This document shows, piece after piece, positions 1-10,937 of a stretch of DNA of 64,000 nucleotides. Source of the DNA: Roseovarius sp. S88 (GTDB taxonomy: Bacteria > Pseudomonadota > Alphaproteobacteria > Rhodobacterales > Rhodobacteraceae). The notes beneath the pieces are model-generated. The model was not told the DNA's origin. It worked only from the letters and a program-made list of their open reading frames with translations, and did no database searches. Every line of letters begins with the position of its first letter. Position 1 is the stretch's first letter. The stretch covers positions 434,001 through 498,000 of the forward strand of contig NZ_CP146069.1 in NCBI RefSeq assembly GCF_037023735.1, given 5' to 3'. The position numbers were made by a program, and so were the translations under genes.

Positions 1-276
1 CCCCGGCTCCGGCGCTCCTGCGCGACCGTCAGCAATCATTTCAATCAGCGTTTTTGTGGAATATTGCATGGTGCCCACAAAGACCGGCAATCCACCTGCG
101 CCCTGAGCGATCAGTGATCCGTCCTTGGCATCATAGAGTCCGTCTGATCGGTCATTGGCCTCGGCAATCACCGGCGAAAAGGCCGCGCGCGAAAAAGCCA
201 GGTCCATCTCGTCGCACACCTGCTGCAGCCCGGCCTGGATCACCGACAGCGTGATGGGATCAACCGTCATTCGCAT
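1..276 (-). CDS. hyuB: Hydantoinase B / 5-oxoprolinase beta subunit (N-terminal part)
   Basis: Only the first 92 codons are present; the gene runs off the left edge. The N-terminus has VDPITLSVIQ followed by an AFSPVIAEANDRSDGLYD block, typical of HyuB. The family works with HyuA in ATP-dependent ring opening of hydantoins or 5-oxoproline in the cytoplasm. ATG codons lie at 276 and 270. The second overlaps the hyuA stop as ATGA, so the two genes are translationally coupled. The exact substrate cannot be read from sequence. Confidence 0.88.
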   Translation of the reverse strand, partial: MRMTVDPITLSVIQAGLQQVCDEMDLAFSRAAFSPVIAEANDRSDGLYDAKDGSLIAQGAGGLPVFVGTMQYSTKTLIEMIADGRAGAPEPG

Positions 277-2327
277 GTCGTCCCGATGTCAATTGCAATA
301 TTGCCGAGCGCATCGCCGCGCGCGCTGTCTCCAACTTCGATGAGAACGGTGGTGTCCATCTGTTCGATCACTGCGGGACCGCTACAGGAAAATTCCAGCG
401 GCAGGCTATCGCGCCAGTAGACTGGCGTATCATGCCATACACGATCAAAGCACACCCGACGCATACCGGTCTGTGCCTCAGCCAGCGTCGCTTTACGGCC
501 ATCCGGGTCGATGAGTTTGGACAGGTCAATCTGAGGGCGTTCCGCGATAACCGAACAGTTCAAATTGACCACCTGCGCGCGAATTTCGGCAAGCTCTACG
601 CGGAACCGGTCAAAATAGACCTTGGCAAAGAGGTCATGAAGCGCAGTGGGCGTGATGTCAGCAGAGTCCAACGGTACGCGCAAGAGATGCGTTTGGCCGA
701 CAAACTGCATATCCACACTAAAGACGTGTCGCAGGGTCTTTACGGGCAAACGCTCATTGCTGATTAGGGCTTCGCCCTCTCGCACTTGTTGGGCAAAGAG
801 CTCAGCGAGCTCCGTCTCGCCCAGCGTGTCCAGTGCCCGGTTGATTGTGCGCACAAAGTCATGTCGCAGATCTGCAGTCACGCAGCCAATCGCGTTGGTG
901 ATGCCCGGCCGTGCCGGAACAAGTACCTTGGGGATGCTCAGTTCGCGCGCCAGCGCGCTGGCGTGAAGCGGTCCTGCCCCGCCAAACGCAAACAGGGCGA
1001 AATCCCGCGGATCTGCCCCCAGCGACAGCGACACCATGCGTATGGCACCGGCCATTTTTGTGTTGGCCAGTTGAATGACGGCGAGTGCGGCCTCGGTCAC
1101 GTTGAGATCCAGAGGGTCTGCCAGCTTTTCGGCAACGATCCGCGCGACGACGTCGGGAACCGTGCCTCCCGAATTGACTACTCGATCCGGGTTTAATCGC
1201 CCCAGGATCAGGTTGGCATCTGATATTGTTGGCTCTTTCCCACCTTTGCCATAGCAGATCGGCCCTGGATCAGCTCCGGCGCTTTGCGGGCCGATCTCTA
1301 GCAGTCCAGAGGAGGTCACACGCGCAATTGACCCACCGCCGGCGCCCACAGTGCGGACATCGACCATGGGCACGTGAATCGGCATGGCATATTCGATTTC
1401 GATCTCGTTCGACACGGCTGGTTCTGATGACTGCACCAAGGCCACGTCAGTGGATGTGCCGCCCATGTCGTAGGTGATCAGGTTTTGGTGGCCTGTCAGC
1501 CGCGCGGTATAGGCGGCGGCCATCACGCCCGAGGCGGGGCCGGACATGACGGTCTTGGCGGCTTCGTTGGCCACCGTGCGGGCCGACGCCATTCCGCCAT
1601 TGCCATTCATGACCAAGATTTCTCCGGGATATCCGGCGTCCGCAGCCACCTTGGTTAAGCGTTGAAGATACCGGTCGAGGATCGGCTGCACCGAGGCATT
1701 GACCGCCGCCGTGACACCGCGCTCGTATTCACGCGACTCCTGCAGGATCGCGTGACCCATGGTGATATGCGAGTTGGGCCAGATTTCGGCCAATACCTCT
1801 GCGGCGCGACGTTCATGATCAGGATTGGCATAGGCGTGCAAAAAGTGCACCACCACAGACTCGCATCCCGCCTTTAATAGCCTCTCCGCTGCCTCCCGGA
1901 CGGCGGCCTCGTCCAAAGGTATCACAACCGTCCCGGATGCATCCACGCGTTCGGGCACTTCAAGCCGCAGGTCGCGGGGAATAATCGGAGTGAAATGCCC
2001 GGTCATCCCATAGGCCTGAGGCCGCGTTCGCCGCCCCAGTTCAAGCACATCGCGAAAGCCGCGCGTGGTGATTAGCCCGGTGCGGCTCAGTTTGCGTTCC
2101 AGAACGGCATTGGTGGTCGTCGTGGTGCCATGGATGATGAGGTTAAGCGCGGCCAGGTCGCACTGTGCTTCTTCCAGCGCGGCCATCACGCCCAGGGCTT
2201 GGTTGTCGGGCGTCGTCGGAACTTTCGCCAAACGGACATGCCCGGTCGATTGGTCAAGCTGCACCAGGTCCGTGAATGTGCCACCTACGTCTATACCGGC
2301 AATCAATTCACTTCGGTGGTCCACCAT
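267..2327 (-). CDS. hyuA: Hydantoinase A / 5-oxoprolinase alpha subunit
   Basis: The 686-residue protein opens with an actin/ASKHA-type nucleotide-binding motif (AGIDVGGTFTDLV). It continues with IHGTTTTTNAVLERK, TYDMGGTSTDVAL and AFGGAGPLHA blocks, the order found in HyuA, and has family length. With HyuB it forms an ATP-dependent cyclic amide hydrolase (N-methylhydantoinase or oxoprolinase). An ATG at 2384 would add 19 residues unlike the family, so the ATG at 2327 (MVDHRSELIAGIDVGG) is preferred. The nearest rightward gene, mscL, is divergent. Whether the substrate is hydantoin, N-methylhydantoin or oxoproline is open. Confidence 0.92.
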   Translation of the reverse strand: MVDHRSELIAGIDVGGTFTDLVQLDQSTGHVRLAKVPTTPDNQALGVMAALEEAQCDLAALNLIIHGTTTTTNAVLERKLSRTGLITTRGFRDVLELGRRTRPQAYGMTGHFTPIIPRDLRLEVPERVDASGTVVIPLDEAAVREAAERLLKAGCESVVVHFLHAYANPDHERRAAEVLAEIWPNSHITMGHAILQESREYERGVTAAVNASVQPILDRYLQRLTKVAADAGYPGEILVMNGNGGMASARTVANEAAKTVMSGPASGVMAAAYTARLTGHQNLITYDMGGTSTDVALVQSSEPAVSNEIEIEYAMPIHVPMVDVRTVGAGGGSIARVTSSGLLEIGPQSAGADPGPICYGKGGKEPTISDANLILGRLNPDRVVNSGGTVPDVVARIVAEKLADPLDLNVTEAALAVIQLANTKMAGAIRMVSLSLGADPRDFALFAFGGAGPLHASALARELSIPKVLVPARPGITNAIGCVTADLRHDFVRTINRALDTLGETELAELFAQQVREGEALISNERLPVKTLRHVFSVDMQFVGQTHLLRVPLDSADITPTALHDLFAKVYFDRFRVELAEIRAQVVNLNCSVIAERPQIDLSKLIDPDGRKATLAEAQTGMRRVCFDRVWHDTPVYWRDSLPLEFSCSGPAVIEQMDTTVLIEVGDSARGDALGNIAIDIGTTCE

Positions 2328-2583
2328 GCTGCGTCCATCTTTCTCTTTGAGGTTGAGCGTTTGGCAAACCTCTTGAAAAGTCAATGACTCAGGGCAAAGG
2401 AGCGCCCGATGTGGACCTGATTCAGCCAGGACGCAACTTTGTCAGTGATGCGCGCACGCCACGCGGGGAGCAAGCGAAGCGCTTTCCCCGGCCTTTCCTC
2501 AATACAGCAGCGTATCTTGTGCTAGAAACTGACAGCAAGCGGCCAGGGTTACGTGCTGCGGGTAAACAGAGAGGACACACAGA

Positions 2584-3009
2584 ATGCTTTCGGAATTCAA
2601 GGATTTCATCGCCAAGGGCAATGTCATGGACATGGCCGTTGGTATCATCATCGGTGCGGCGTTCACGGCCATCGTGACATCGCTCGTCGGGGACCTGATC
2701 AACCCGATTATCGGCCTGTTCATGGGCGGGATCGATTTCACCAATAACTATGCTGTTCTGTCAGGTGATGTCGCCGAAGGCGCGTCGCTCGAAGCTGCAC
2801 GGGAAGGCGGAGCCGCCGTCTTTGCGTATGGCTCGTTCATCATGGCAATCATCAACTTCCTGATCATCGCCTTTGTCGTGTTCATGCTGGTGCGCTATGT
2901 GAACAAGGTGAAGGACGCCGCTGACAACAGCGAGCCAGAGGCCGAAGAAGAAGCAGGGCCAAGCGAGCTTGATATCCTGATGGAAATCCGCGACTCGCTG
3001 AAGAAGTAA
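2584..3009 (+). CDS. mscL: Large-conductance mechanosensitive channel MscL
   Basis: The 141-residue protein has the MscL signature at its start ([20 protein letters not shown]). It has two membrane helices (about residues 15-45 and 79-103) separated by a periplasmic loop, and an acidic C-terminal tail ending in a short helix ([11 protein letters not shown]). The homopentameric inner-membrane channel opens under hypo-osmotic stress to release solutes. AGAGGA upstream of the ATG is a plausible ribosome site. The gene is monocistronic and ends at a strong terminator. Confidence 0.97.
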   Translation: MLSEFKDFIAKGNVMDMAVGIIIGAAFTAIVTSLVGDLINPIIGLFMGGIDFTNNYAVLSGDVAEGASLEAAREGGAAVFAYGSFIMAIINFLIIAFVVFMLVRYVNKVKDAADNSEPEAEEEAGPSELDILMEIRDSLKK

Positions 3010-3030
3010 TCGCAACGTCATCTAAACAGA

Positions 3031-3059
3031 AGGCCCGCCCATTGCGCGGGCCTTTTTTT
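3031..3059 (+). terminator. Rho-independent terminator of mscL
   Basis: AGGCCCGC (3031-3038) and GCGGGCCT (3046-3053) form a perfect 8-bp stem with a 7-nt loop, followed by a run of seven T, 21 bases after the mscL stop. Confidence 0.95.
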
Positions 3060-3089
3060 GTATTCTGATGAAGGGCAGTTCTGCCATGC

Positions 3090-3113
3090 GGATTCAATGG
3101 ATCGCCGCAACAC
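3090..3113 (+). repeat. IS30 element left terminal inverted repeat
   Basis: The sequence starts GGATTCAATGGATCGCCGC and ends AACAC. It matches the reverse complement of 4286-4309 at 20 of 24 positions. The transposase stop codon lies inside it. Confidence 0.85.
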
Positions 3114-4253
3114 ACTGTGCAAACTTCTCCGCCGGGGTTTCGTATTGCAAGGTTTTTCGTGGCCGCTCGTTGAGTTGCCGCGCGACGGCGCTGAGTTTGG
3201 CCTGACTGAGGGTCGACATGTCGATGCCTCGCGGGAAGTACTGACGCAAGAGCCGGTTGGTGTTCTCGTTACTGCCGCGTTGCCACGGCGATTGCGGATC
3301 GCAGAAGAAGACGTCGATCTTTGTCGCCATGGTGAACGCCGCATGGGCGGCCATCTCTGAGCCGCGATCCCATGTCAGCGAGCGGTAGAGTTCTTTGGGC
3401 AATTTTCGGGCCTGCTTGATCAGGGCGGTGATAACGCTTTGCGTATCCTTGTTCGCAACTTTGGCCAGCATCACGAACCGCGAGTGCCGCTCGACCAGCG
3501 TAGCGATGTAGCTGTTGTTTGCCCCAACGATCAGATCGCCCTCCCAGTGGCCGGGCACGGCCCGGTCTTCGATTTCGGGCGGGCGCTCGCTGATCGGCAC
3601 TGCGTCTTTGATCTTGCGTAGCTTCAGACCTTTCTGGGTCGCATGCCGGGACCGACGGATGGCGCGCGGGCTGCGCAGGCATTGCTGCAGCTCCTTCTTC
3701 AGAACGCCGCGCGTCTGCACATAAAGGCTGCGATAGATCGTCTCGTGGCTCACACGCTCTCGCTCTTTGTTTGGGTGCTTGCGCATCAGCCAGCCCGCGA
3801 TCTGCTGAGGAGACCACTTCAACCGCAGCTTTCGGGCAATGAACCGACACAAGTGGTCGTTGAAGGAGAGCTTACAGGCTTTGGGCCGCCTTGCGCAGTC
3901 CCATGCGCGCTGATCTGACAATGCCGCGCGATACGCCTTGCGCCCACCGTTTCTGCGCACCTCCCGGCTGATCGTCGAGGGAGTACGTCTAAGGTCGCGC
4001 GCAATAGAGCGCAATGACCGATCCCCTGCCAGCCCACGGGATATCTCCTCACGCCCCTCGAGGCTCAAGGCCAGCCGAGACCTGGTGCGTGCACGCGGAC
4101 GGATACCACCAGTCAAAGCCAGATGCGGAAAATCGAAGACGACGCACGATCAAACCTGCGGCCTATCGAGCTCAGGGACTCACCCCGCTGCCACCGATCC
4201 CACATCTCCGACTTCTGTTTGTCCGTATAAAACGTCCGCGTGCGGTACTTCAT
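3094..4253 (-). pseudogene. IS30-family transposase, frameshifted near the N-terminus
   Basis: The main frame (4116 down to 3094) carries an HTH resembling the IS30 N-terminus (RSIARDLRRTPSTISREVRRNGG). It then has the DDE catalytic blocks GHWEGDLI, LTWDRGSEM and WQRGSNENTNRLLRQYFPRG. The natural start lies upstream in another frame: ATG at 4253 gives MKYRTRTFYTDKQKSEMWDR and so on, ending at a TGA at 4113-4115. Stepping back one base at CTT TGA joins RIWL to LTGGIRP with exactly the family spacing, so one base is missing around 4114-4118. The enzyme would cut and paste the element. As written it is probably inactive unless frameshifting occurs or the base is a sequencing omission. The track-style start at 4116 would be TTG and lacks the N-terminal 45 residues. 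Confidence 0.85.
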
Positions 4254-4285
4254 GATCAACACTCCATCTCTCCAAAAAGATTAAA

Positions 4286-4309
4286 GTGTTGCGACCACCC
4301 GTTGAATCC
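4286..4309 (-). repeat. IS30 element right terminal inverted repeat
   Basis: Read on the minus strand it begins GGATTCAACGGGTGGTCGC and ends AACAC, pairing with the left repeat. It sits about 30 bases upstream of the transposase ATG at 4253. Confidence 0.85.
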
Positions 4310-4437
4310 TCAGGACGAAGTTGCCCTCTGGTTTTTATTTGAGGATGTCTGCTTTTCAAACGGCTACCGCCTACAGACTTTAGCTAGTATCAACGGGTAA
4401 TAGGTGTTTATGACAAGCTCCTTCACCAAACGACCTT

Positions 4438-4947
4438 TTAGATGGATCTTTTTCGAGGTCGCATTTCGCGTCCAGTTGGGTCTGTGTCCAAAACTGATTC
4501 ATGCAGGCCGCCGATGATCTCTCGCGTTGGTTCAAAATTTTCATCCGTTGCGACAAGACACCAACCGGTGTCTCGGACACGTTCATCTTCTTCGTCATAA
4601 AGCGAAGGATCATCCAACAAGTAGCACAACCCCGAGATCATTTCCGCCTGCGAACAACGCACCAAATCGACGATGTTTGAACGATCAACACCAAGTGACA
4701 GCATACGTTCTAAAGCGTGACCTTGGCCGGAAAACGGCCCTTCTGGATTGCGACGCGCGGATTCGATTATTCTCTCAATCCAGCTATCATCTGTTTCATC
4801 TACAACCTGCGCCCAGGCTTGTTTAAGGAAAAGGTATCTATGAAGTTGCGGTATCTTTTCTTGAATTTGCGAACTGGCCCATTGTTCTGGTCGTTGCGCT
4901 CCCAATGCTCGAAAAAGTTCCGTGAGCTGGTGGTCTTGATCAGCCAT
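4438..4947 (-). CDS. Hypothetical protein, 169 aa
   Basis: I do not recognise a family. The protein is acidic and soluble, with no signal peptide or membrane segment. It is rich in helical segments (AWAQVVDETDDSWIERIIES, then a cysteine-containing VRCSQAEMISGLCYLLDD block) and ends in a basic tail (RPRKRS). It is a single gene beside the IS30 element, separated from hutU by about 160 bases, and its base composition looks less GC-rich than its neighbours. Location and composition fit an accessory gene brought in near the IS; that is inference. Confidence 0.7.
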   Translation of the reverse strand: MADQDHQLTELFRALGAQRPEQWASSQIQEKIPQLHRYLFLKQAWAQVVDETDDSWIERIIESARRNPEGPFSGQGHALERMLSLGVDRSNIVDLVRCSQAEMISGLCYLLDDPSLYDEEDERVRDTGWCLVATDENFEPTREIIGGLHESVLDTDPTGREMRPRKRSI

Positions 4948-5108
4948 ATTTAAGTTCTCCAGCAGAGGCGAAATTCTGGTATCACGTTGTCATTGAAAGA
5001 CATTCTTCACAACATCAAAGGAGCCTTTCGTTCGAGCCGCGGCATAGGTTGTTTTGGGCTCAAATCTGCGCTTGTGTCAGTGAGCCGCCCCACACGCTTT
5101 TAGCCAAC

Positions 5109-6776
5109 TTAAAGTATCCCAGGCAAGCGCAGACCATGCTCTCGCGCACAGTCTTTCGCAATCTCATACCCCGCATCGGCGTGGCGCATGACACCGGTGG
5201 CCGGGTCATTCCAGAGCACGCGTTCGAGGCGTCGGTCGGCATCCTCGGTCCCATCGCAGCAGATCACCATGCCGGAGTGCTGAGAGAACCCCATGCCAAC
5301 GCCTCCTCCATGATGCAGTGACACCCATGTCGCTCCGCTGGCCGTGTTGAGCAAAGCGTTCAGCAAAGGCCAGTCGCTTACGGCGTCTGAACCATCCTTC
5401 ATGGCCTCGGTTTCCCGGTTGGGGCTGGCCACTGAGCCGCTGTCGAGGTGATCGCGTCCAATCACAACCGGCGCGTTCAGCTCTCCGTTTCGCACCATCT
5501 CGTTGAAGGCCAGACCGGCGCGATGGCGGTCGCCGAGACCAATCCAGCAGATCCGCGCGGGCAAGCCCTGAAAGGCAATCCGATCTTGCGCCATGTCGAG
5601 CCATTGATGCAGGTGGGTGTTTTCCGGAAACAGTTCCTTCATCTTTGCATCGGTTTTGTAGATGTCCTCAGGATCGCCGGAGAGCGCACACCAGCGAAAC
5701 GGTCCGATGCCTTTGCAAAAGAGTGGTCGGATATAGGCAGGGACAAAGCCTGGGAAGGCGAAAGCATTTTCCAGCCCTTCCTCAAGCGCCACCTGCCGGA
5801 TGTTGTTGCCATAGTCCAGCGTCGGTACGCCTGCGTTCCAGAAATCCACCATTGCCTTTACATGGGTTTTCATCGAGGCGCGTGCGGCCTTTTCAACGGC
5901 TTTGGGATCGCTTTCTTGCTTGGCGCGCCACTCGGCCACGGACCATCCGTGGGGCAGATATCCATGCACTGGGTCGTGGGCACTTGTCTGGTCTGTGACG
6001 ATATCGGGGTGGATCCCGCGCCGAACAAGCTCGGGGAAGATATCGGCAGCATTGCCAATGAGCCCCACAGATTTGGCCTCTCCCGCTTTGGTCCAGCCTT
6101 CGATCATGGCCAGTGCCTCATCAAGCGTATGGGCTTTGGCATCAAGGTATTTGGTGCGTATACGGAAATCGACGCGGGTTTCGTCGCATTCCACGGCCAG
6201 ACAGCACGCTCCGGCAAAGACCGCCGCCAGAGGCTGCGCACCACCCATGCCGCCCAAACCTCCGGTTAGAATCCAGCGACCTGTCAGGTTCCCGTCATAG
6301 TGCTGGCGACCGGCCTCGGCAAAAGTCTCATAGGTGCCCTGCACGATGCCTTGGGTGCCGATGTAGATCCAGGACCCGGCGGTCATCTGGCCGTACATCA
6401 TGAGACCCTTGCGATCGAGTTCGCTGAAATGATCCCAATTGGCCCAATGCGGCACGAGATTGGAATTGGCGATGAGGACACGGGGTGCGTCAGAGTGCGT
6501 TTTAAAAATACCTACCGGTTTGCCCGATTGAACCAGGAGTGTCTCGTCCTCCTCCAAATCTTTCAGGCCTGCGACGATCCGGTCAAAATCCTCCCAGGTG
6601 CGCGCAGCACGGCCAATGCCGCCATAGACAACCAACTCATGTGGGTTTTCAGCGACATCGGGATGCAAGTTGTTCATCAGCATCCGCATGGGCGCTTCGG
6701 TGGTCCAGGATTTGGCTGTGATCTGATCACCAGTCGGAGGAAAGATGTCTCGGGTGTTGTGACGAGGGTCAGTCAT
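5109..6776 (-). CDS. hutU: Urocanate hydratase
   Basis: The 555-residue protein is full length for HutU. It includes the [12 protein letters not shown] and [20 protein letters not shown] blocks and the cysteine-bearing NAD-site region ([14 protein letters not shown]). It converts urocanate to imidazolone propionate with a tightly bound NAD, step two of histidine degradation, in the cytoplasm. The start chosen is ATG 6776 ([14 protein letters not shown]), which overlaps the hutH stop as ATGA; an ATG at 6785 would add three residues. It is the last gene of hutI-hutH-hutU and presumably controlled by HutC. Confidence 0.97.
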   Translation of the reverse strand: MTDPRHNTRDIFPPTGDQITAKSWTTEAPMRMLMNNLHPDVAENPHELVVYGGIGRAARTWEDFDRIVAGLKDLEEDETLLVQSGKPVGIFKTHSDAPRVLIANSNLVPHWANWDHFSELDRKGLMMYGQMTAGSWIYIGTQGIVQGTYETFAEAGRQHYDGNLTGRWILTGGLGGMGGAQPLAAVFAGACCLAVECDETRVDFRIRTKYLDAKAHTLDEALAMIEGWTKAGEAKSVGLIGNAADIFPELVRRGIHPDIVTDQTSAHDPVHGYLPHGWSVAEWRAKQESDPKAVEKAARASMKTHVKAMVDFWNAGVPTLDYGNNIRQVALEEGLENAFAFPGFVPAYIRPLFCKGIGPFRWCALSGDPEDIYKTDAKMKELFPENTHLHQWLDMAQDRIAFQGLPARICWIGLGDRHRAGLAFNEMVRNGELNAPVVIGRDHLDSGSVASPNRETEAMKDGSDAVSDWPLLNALLNTASGATWVSLHHGGGVGMGFSQHSGMVICCDGTEDADRRLERVLWNDPATGVMRHADAGYEIAKDCAREHGLRLPGIL

Positions 6777-8311
6777 GATGCGCACTCCAAGGGCAGAGAG
6801 AGACCCGCCGCCTTGACCAAGGTCCCGTTTTGGATCAATTCGGCGGCGGATTGCAGGTCAGGAGCGAGATAGCGGTCAGCTTCCAACGCGGGAACGGTAT
6901 CACGCAGGAGGCGTATCGTATTTTGCAGCGGCGCGCTTGTGGTCAAAGGCGCGCGAAACGCAATGCCTTGAGTGGCGCAAAGCGCCTCAACCCCAAGGAT
7001 CATTGAAAGGTTGTCGTTCATAGTTCCCAAACGTCGCGCGGCATGTGCGGCCATGCTGACGTGATCCTCCTGATTGGCGGATGTTGGCGTGCTGTCGGTG
7101 GTGCAGGGATTAGCGAGATGCTTGTTCTCGCTCATCAACGCCGCCGTGGTGACCTCGGCAATCATCAGGCCGGAATTCAGTCCCGGTTCAGGCGTCAGAA
7201 ACGGCGGTAGATCGAAACTCAGAGTCGGGTCGACCATCAGGGCCACTCGGCGCTGGGCGATGGCCCCGATTTCGGCGATGGCAACGGCGATCTGGTCGGC
7301 AGCAAACCCCACGGGTTCAGCGTGGAAGTTCCCGCCTGAGACGATGCGGTTTTCTTGGACCAACACGAGTGGGTTGTCGGTCACGGCGTTGGCCTCAACC
7401 TCAAGCGTGTGCCTGGCAAAACGCAGCAGGTCCATAGCGGCACCGGTCACTTGCGGCTGGCAGCGGATGCAGTAGGGGTCCTGCACCCGCGTGTCGCCTT
7501 CGCGATGGCTTTCGCGGATTTCCGAGCCGTCCATCAGGGCGCGCTGTGCCTGCGCCACCTCGATCTGTCCGGCATGGCCTCGCAGGGTGTGAATGTCGGC
7601 CACCAAGGGTGCCGTTGAGCCCATAATGGCATCTGTCGACAGTGCCCCGGTGACTACGGCGGATTGCAGGTTTGTCCAGGCATTCCACAGCCCGACCAAG
7701 GCACAGGCCGTTGAGAATTGCGTGCCGTTGATCAGCGCCAGACCTTCCTTTGGGCCAAGGATCACAGGCGACAGACCTGCGGCTTGCAGCGCGGTGTTCC
7801 CGGACATGACTTCGCCCTGATATACGGCCTCGCCCTCGCCGATCATGACCGCCGCCATATGCGCCAGCGGGGCCAGATCACCAGATGCGCCGACAGAGCC
7901 TTTCACCGGCACAACCGGCGTAACGCCTTGCGCTATCATGCCTTCAATCAGCTCGATGACGTCCCACCGGACGCCCGACGCCCCGCGTCCCAGCGAGATC
8001 AGCTTGAGCACCATCATCAATCGGGTAGTATCGACATCAAGCGCCTCTCCAACACCACAGCAATGCGACAGGATCAGATTGCGCTGAAGCTGCGCAGTTT
8101 GGCCGGCGGGGATTTTCACACTGGCCAGTTTGCCAAAGCCGGTATTGACGCCATAGACCGCTTCTTCACCTTCGGCTGCCTTGCGCACAACTGCTGCTGC
8201 GGCATCCACAGGCTCACGGCATGACGTATCGAGGCGTGCGTCGAGGCCTTCACGCCAAATGTTTTCCAGTTGGGCTAAGCTCACGGCCCCCGGATGCAAC
8301 ACTTGCGTCAT
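6773..8311 (-). CDS. hutH: Histidine ammonia-lyase
   Basis: The 512-residue enzyme carries the Ala-Ser-Gly triplet (residues 142-144, [15 protein letters not shown]) that cyclises to the MIO cofactor. It also has the family blocks [10 protein letters not shown] and NPLVL. It deaminates histidine to urocanate, the first committed step of the Hut pathway. The start at 8311 ([10 protein letters not shown]) overlaps the hutI stop by ATGA. An in-frame extension to 8569 runs into hutI and is not credible. Confidence 0.97.
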   Translation of the reverse strand: MTQVLHPGAVSLAQLENIWREGLDARLDTSCREPVDAAAAVVRKAAEGEEAVYGVNTGFGKLASVKIPAGQTAQLQRNLILSHCCGVGEALDVDTTRLMMVLKLISLGRGASGVRWDVIELIEGMIAQGVTPVVPVKGSVGASGDLAPLAHMAAVMIGEGEAVYQGEVMSGNTALQAAGLSPVILGPKEGLALINGTQFSTACALVGLWNAWTNLQSAVVTGALSTDAIMGSTAPLVADIHTLRGHAGQIEVAQAQRALMDGSEIRESHREGDTRVQDPYCIRCQPQVTGAAMDLLRFARHTLEVEANAVTDNPLVLVQENRIVSGGNFHAEPVGFAADQIAVAIAEIGAIAQRRVALMVDPTLSFDLPPFLTPEPGLNSGLMIAEVTTAALMSENKHLANPCTTDSTPTSANQEDHVSMAAHAARRLGTMNDNLSMILGVEALCATQGIAFRAPLTTSAPLQNTIRLLRDTVPALEADRYLAPDLQSAAELIQNGTLVKAAGLSLPLECAS

Positions 8312-9501
8312 GCGGCGCCTCCAAAAATGCGCCGAACCAAAGGATTGAAACCAATCCGATAGGCAAGCTCGGCAGGGTGCTCGATATCCCAGACCGCGAG
8401 ATCTGCGCGCAGGCCGGGCCGCAATGCGCCGCAGTCGGTCAGTCCGAGCGCTTGCGCCGCATGCGATGTGACCCCAAGAAACGCTTCTTGTGGCGTCAGG
8501 CCGAAGAATGTGCAGCCCATATTCATGGTCAAAAGCAGAGAGGTCATGGGGGAAGAGCCTGGGTTGCAATCGGTGGCCAGCGCCATAGGCACGCCGTGCT
8601 TGCGAAACGCCTCAACAGGGGGCTTTTGTGTTTCCTTCAATGTGTAGAAGGCTCCGGGCAAGAGAACAGCGACACTGCCGGACCCAGCCATAGCTTTGGC
8701 GTCTTCCTCGGTCGCATATTCCACGTGATCGGCAGACAGCGCCCCATATTTCGCTGCGAGTTGCGTGCCGCCGATATTGGACAGTTGCTCGGCATGAAGT
8801 TTGACGGGCAAACCGAGCGCCTTGGCACGTTCAAACACCGGCTCCAGCTCTTCTGCTGTGAACGCAATGCGTTCACAAAACCCGTCAACCGCATCAACAA
8901 GACCTTGCTGGTGCGCTTGCTCGAGCGCGGGAAGACACATCTCTGAAATGTAGTCCGCAGACCTACCTTTGTACTCGGGCGGCACAGCATGTGCGCCTAG
9001 GAACGTGGTCTTCACACGGACCGGACGCTGCTGACCAATCTGTCGCGCAACACGCAGTACTTTAAGTTCGGTCTCAACATCAAGCCCATAACCGGACTTG
9101 ATCTCAATCGCACACACGCCTTCGGCAATCAAAGCGTCCACACGTTTCAGGGCATCGACCAAAAGTGTCTCTTCCGATGCGGTCCGTGTGGCCGTGACAG
9201 TCGAGACGATGCCGCCCCCGGCCTTTGCCACCTCTTCATAGGTCGCCCCGTTGAGGCGCATCTCGAACTCGCCTGCCCGATGCCCGCCAAAAACAACATG
9301 CGTGTGGCAGTCGATCAGACCAGGTGTGATCAATCGGCCTTCAGTATCCTCAGAAGGAGCATTTGCCGCCTCTCGCGGCACGTCTGCGTCAGGGCCAACC
9401 CACCGGATCACGCCGTCTTCCACCCAGATCGCGGCTTGGGTCATCAACCCGTAGGGCGTGTTCGCGGCGGTGCCCGCTAATGTCGCATTGCGCAGCAGCA
9501 T
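8308..9501 (-). CDS. hutI: Imidazolonepropionase
   Basis: The 397-residue amidohydrolase has the metal-binding [16 protein letters not shown] motif, a later [12 protein letters not shown] segment and an [12 protein letters not shown] block, as in HutI. It hydrolyses imidazolone propionate to N-formimino-glutamate. ATG 9501 ([10 protein letters not shown]) is chosen because the upstream in-frame extension to 9579 has no family similarity and covers the operator. It is first in the leftward hut operon and divergent from hutF. Confidence 0.96.
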   Translation of the reverse strand: MLLRNATLAGTAANTPYGLMTQAAIWVEDGVIRWVGPDADVPREAANAPSEDTEGRLITPGLIDCHTHVVFGGHRAGEFEMRLNGATYEEVAKAGGGIVSTVTATRTASEETLLVDALKRVDALIAEGVCAIEIKSGYGLDVETELKVLRVARQIGQQRPVRVKTTFLGAHAVPPEYKGRSADYISEMCLPALEQAHQQGLVDAVDGFCERIAFTAEELEPVFERAKALGLPVKLHAEQLSNIGGTQLAAKYGALSADHVEYATEEDAKAMAGSGSVAVLLPGAFYTLKETQKPPVEAFRKHGVPMALATDCNPGSSPMTSLLLTMNMGCTFFGLTPQEAFLGVTSHAAQALGLTDCGALRPGLRADLAVWDIEHPAELAYRIGFNPLVRRIFGGAA

Positions 9502-9536
9502 GACAGCATTTCTTTCTTGATCTGAACTTGGCGCTG

Positions 9537-9558
9537 TTATTATGTATAGACATAATAA
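9537..9558. promoter_or_regulatory. Probable HutC operator between hutI and hutF
   Basis: TTATTATGT (9537-9545) and ACATAATAA (9550-9558) are exact reverse complements around an ATAG centre. The core TGTATAGACA resembles HutC sites described in proteobacteria. It lies in the 71-base divergent promoter region, so one bound dimer could repress both arms. HutC binding is inferred from position. Confidence 0.8.
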
Positions 9559-9572
9559 TGAAGGATGCAAGT

Positions 9573-10937
9573 ATGACAATTGTCTGGGCTCAGCAGGCGC
9601 TTTTACCGGATGGATGGGCGAAAGATGTGTCCGTTCACATTGATGCCAAGGGGCGTATTGAGTCGGTTACGCCTTCATCTGAGCCGCAGGGCCAGCGTGT
9701 GGGCATCCTGCTTCCCGCACCGGTCAATGCCCATTCCCATGCGTTTCAACGCGCCATGGCCGGATTGACCGAGCGGCGTGGTCCAGATGGAACCGATAGT
9801 TTCTGGACCTGGCGGCGCTTAATGTATCGGTTTCTCGATCGTCTGACGCCGGACCATGTCGAAGCTACCGCAACGTTGGTGCAAATGGAAATGCTCGAGG
9901 CGGGCTATGCCACGAATGTTGAGTTTCATTATCTGCACCACGCACCCGATGGCACGCCTTATGCCCGTTTGGGCGAAATGGCGGAACGTATTGCCGCCGC
10001 AGCGGAAGCAACCGGCATCGGGTTGACGCTTTTACCGGTGCACTATCAGTTCGGGGGCTGCGATGGCCGTACGCTTGGATCAGGGCAGGTTCGCTTCGGA
10101 AATGATGCTGATCGCTATGCGCTTTTGGTTGAGGACTGCCATGCGATAGTCAAAACCCTGCCAGCGGACACCGCGCTGGGAGTTGCACCGCATAGTTTGC
10201 GCGCTGTATCGCGGGAAGATGTAGTGCGAGCCCCTGATCTTGTTCCGGGTGGGCCTGTTCATATGCACTTCGCCGAGCAGGTGGCCGAAGTGGAAGAGGT
10301 AGAGGCCGCCTATGGCGCGCGTCCGGTGGAATGGCTTTTGGACAATGCTGAACTCTCGGAGCGCTGGTGCCTTATCCATTGCACGCAGATGCAGCCCGAT
10401 GAAACCACCCGATTGACCAAGACCGGAGCGGTGGCTGGCCTTTGTCCGATCACCGAAGCCAGCCTTGGGGACGGGATATTTGATGGTGTGCGCTGGATGC
10501 AGGCGGGTGGACAGATGGCGGTTGGATCGGATTCGAACATCCGAATATCGCTCTGCGAGGAACTACGTCAGCTGGAGTACTCGCAACGTTTGCGCGATAG
10601 GTCCCGAGCCGCGCTTGCGACAGGCGCGCACTCGACGGGTCGGGCGTTGCTTGACGCCATTTTCCAGGGCGGTGCGCAGGCCGCTGGACGCCAGACCGGG
10701 CGTATAGAAAACGGCGCTTGGGCGGACTTGCTCGTCTTGGATATGGACCACATCGACCTTGCAGGACTTGATGGCGACACAGCACTCGACAGTTTCGTCT
10801 TTGCGGGGTCCAACGCCATGGTGAGGGATGTCTGGAGTGCGGGTCGGCATGTTGTGCAGGCTGGGCGACACATCAACCGAGATCGCATTGTGAGAGCTTA
10901 CGCTGCTGCGACGGCTGAGCTTCGGGATTTGATATGA
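9573..10937 (+). CDS. hutF: Formimidoylglutamate deiminase
   Basis: The 454-residue amidohydrolase-superfamily protein has the HxH metal motif in [13 protein letters not shown], a VHMHFAEQ block, and the GSDSN aspartate region of HutF. It converts N-formimino-glutamate to N-formylglutamate plus ammonia, so this organism uses the five-step variant of the pathway. The next enzyme, HutG, is not in the window. ATG 9573 is preferred because AAGGA stands seven bases upstream. ATG 9558 would touch the operator. Its stop overlaps hutC by ATGA. Confidence 0.95.
   Translation: MTIVWAQQALLPDGWAKDVSVHIDAKGRIESVTPSSEPQGQRVGILLPAPVNAHSHAFQRAMAGLTERRGPDGTDSFWTWRRLMYRFLDRLTPDHVEATATLVQMEMLEAGYATNVEFHYLHHAPDGTPYARLGEMAERIAAAAEATGIGLTLLPVHYQFGGCDGRTLGSGQVRFGNDADRYALLVEDCHAIVKTLPADTALGVAPHSLRAVSREDVVRAPDLVPGGPVHMHFAEQVAEVEEVEAAYGARPVEWLLDNAELSERWCLIHCTQMQPDETTRLTKTGAVAGLCPITEASLGDGIFDGVRWMQAGGQMAVGSDSNIRISLCEELRQLEYSQRLRDRSRAALATGAHSTGRALLDAIFQGGAQAAGRQTGRIENGAWADLLVLDMDHIDLAGLDGDTALDSFVFAGSNAMVRDVWSAGRHVVQAGRHINRDRIVRAYAAATAELRDLI

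Larger units (their letters stand above)
3090..4309 (-). mobile_element. IS30-family insertion sequence, about 1.22 kb
   Basis: The element is delimited by imperfect terminal inverted repeats (3090-3113 and 4286-4309, 20 of 24 positions matching) and holds one frameshifted IS30 transposase gene. It lies between the mscL terminator and an orphan gene. No convincing short target duplication was found at either edge, so the outer boundary may be off by a few bases. Confidence 0.88.

Noticed and set aside
5448..6269. 273-aa open frame opposite hutU
   Set aside because: It lies entirely within hutU on the other strand; no motif or ribosome site supports it.
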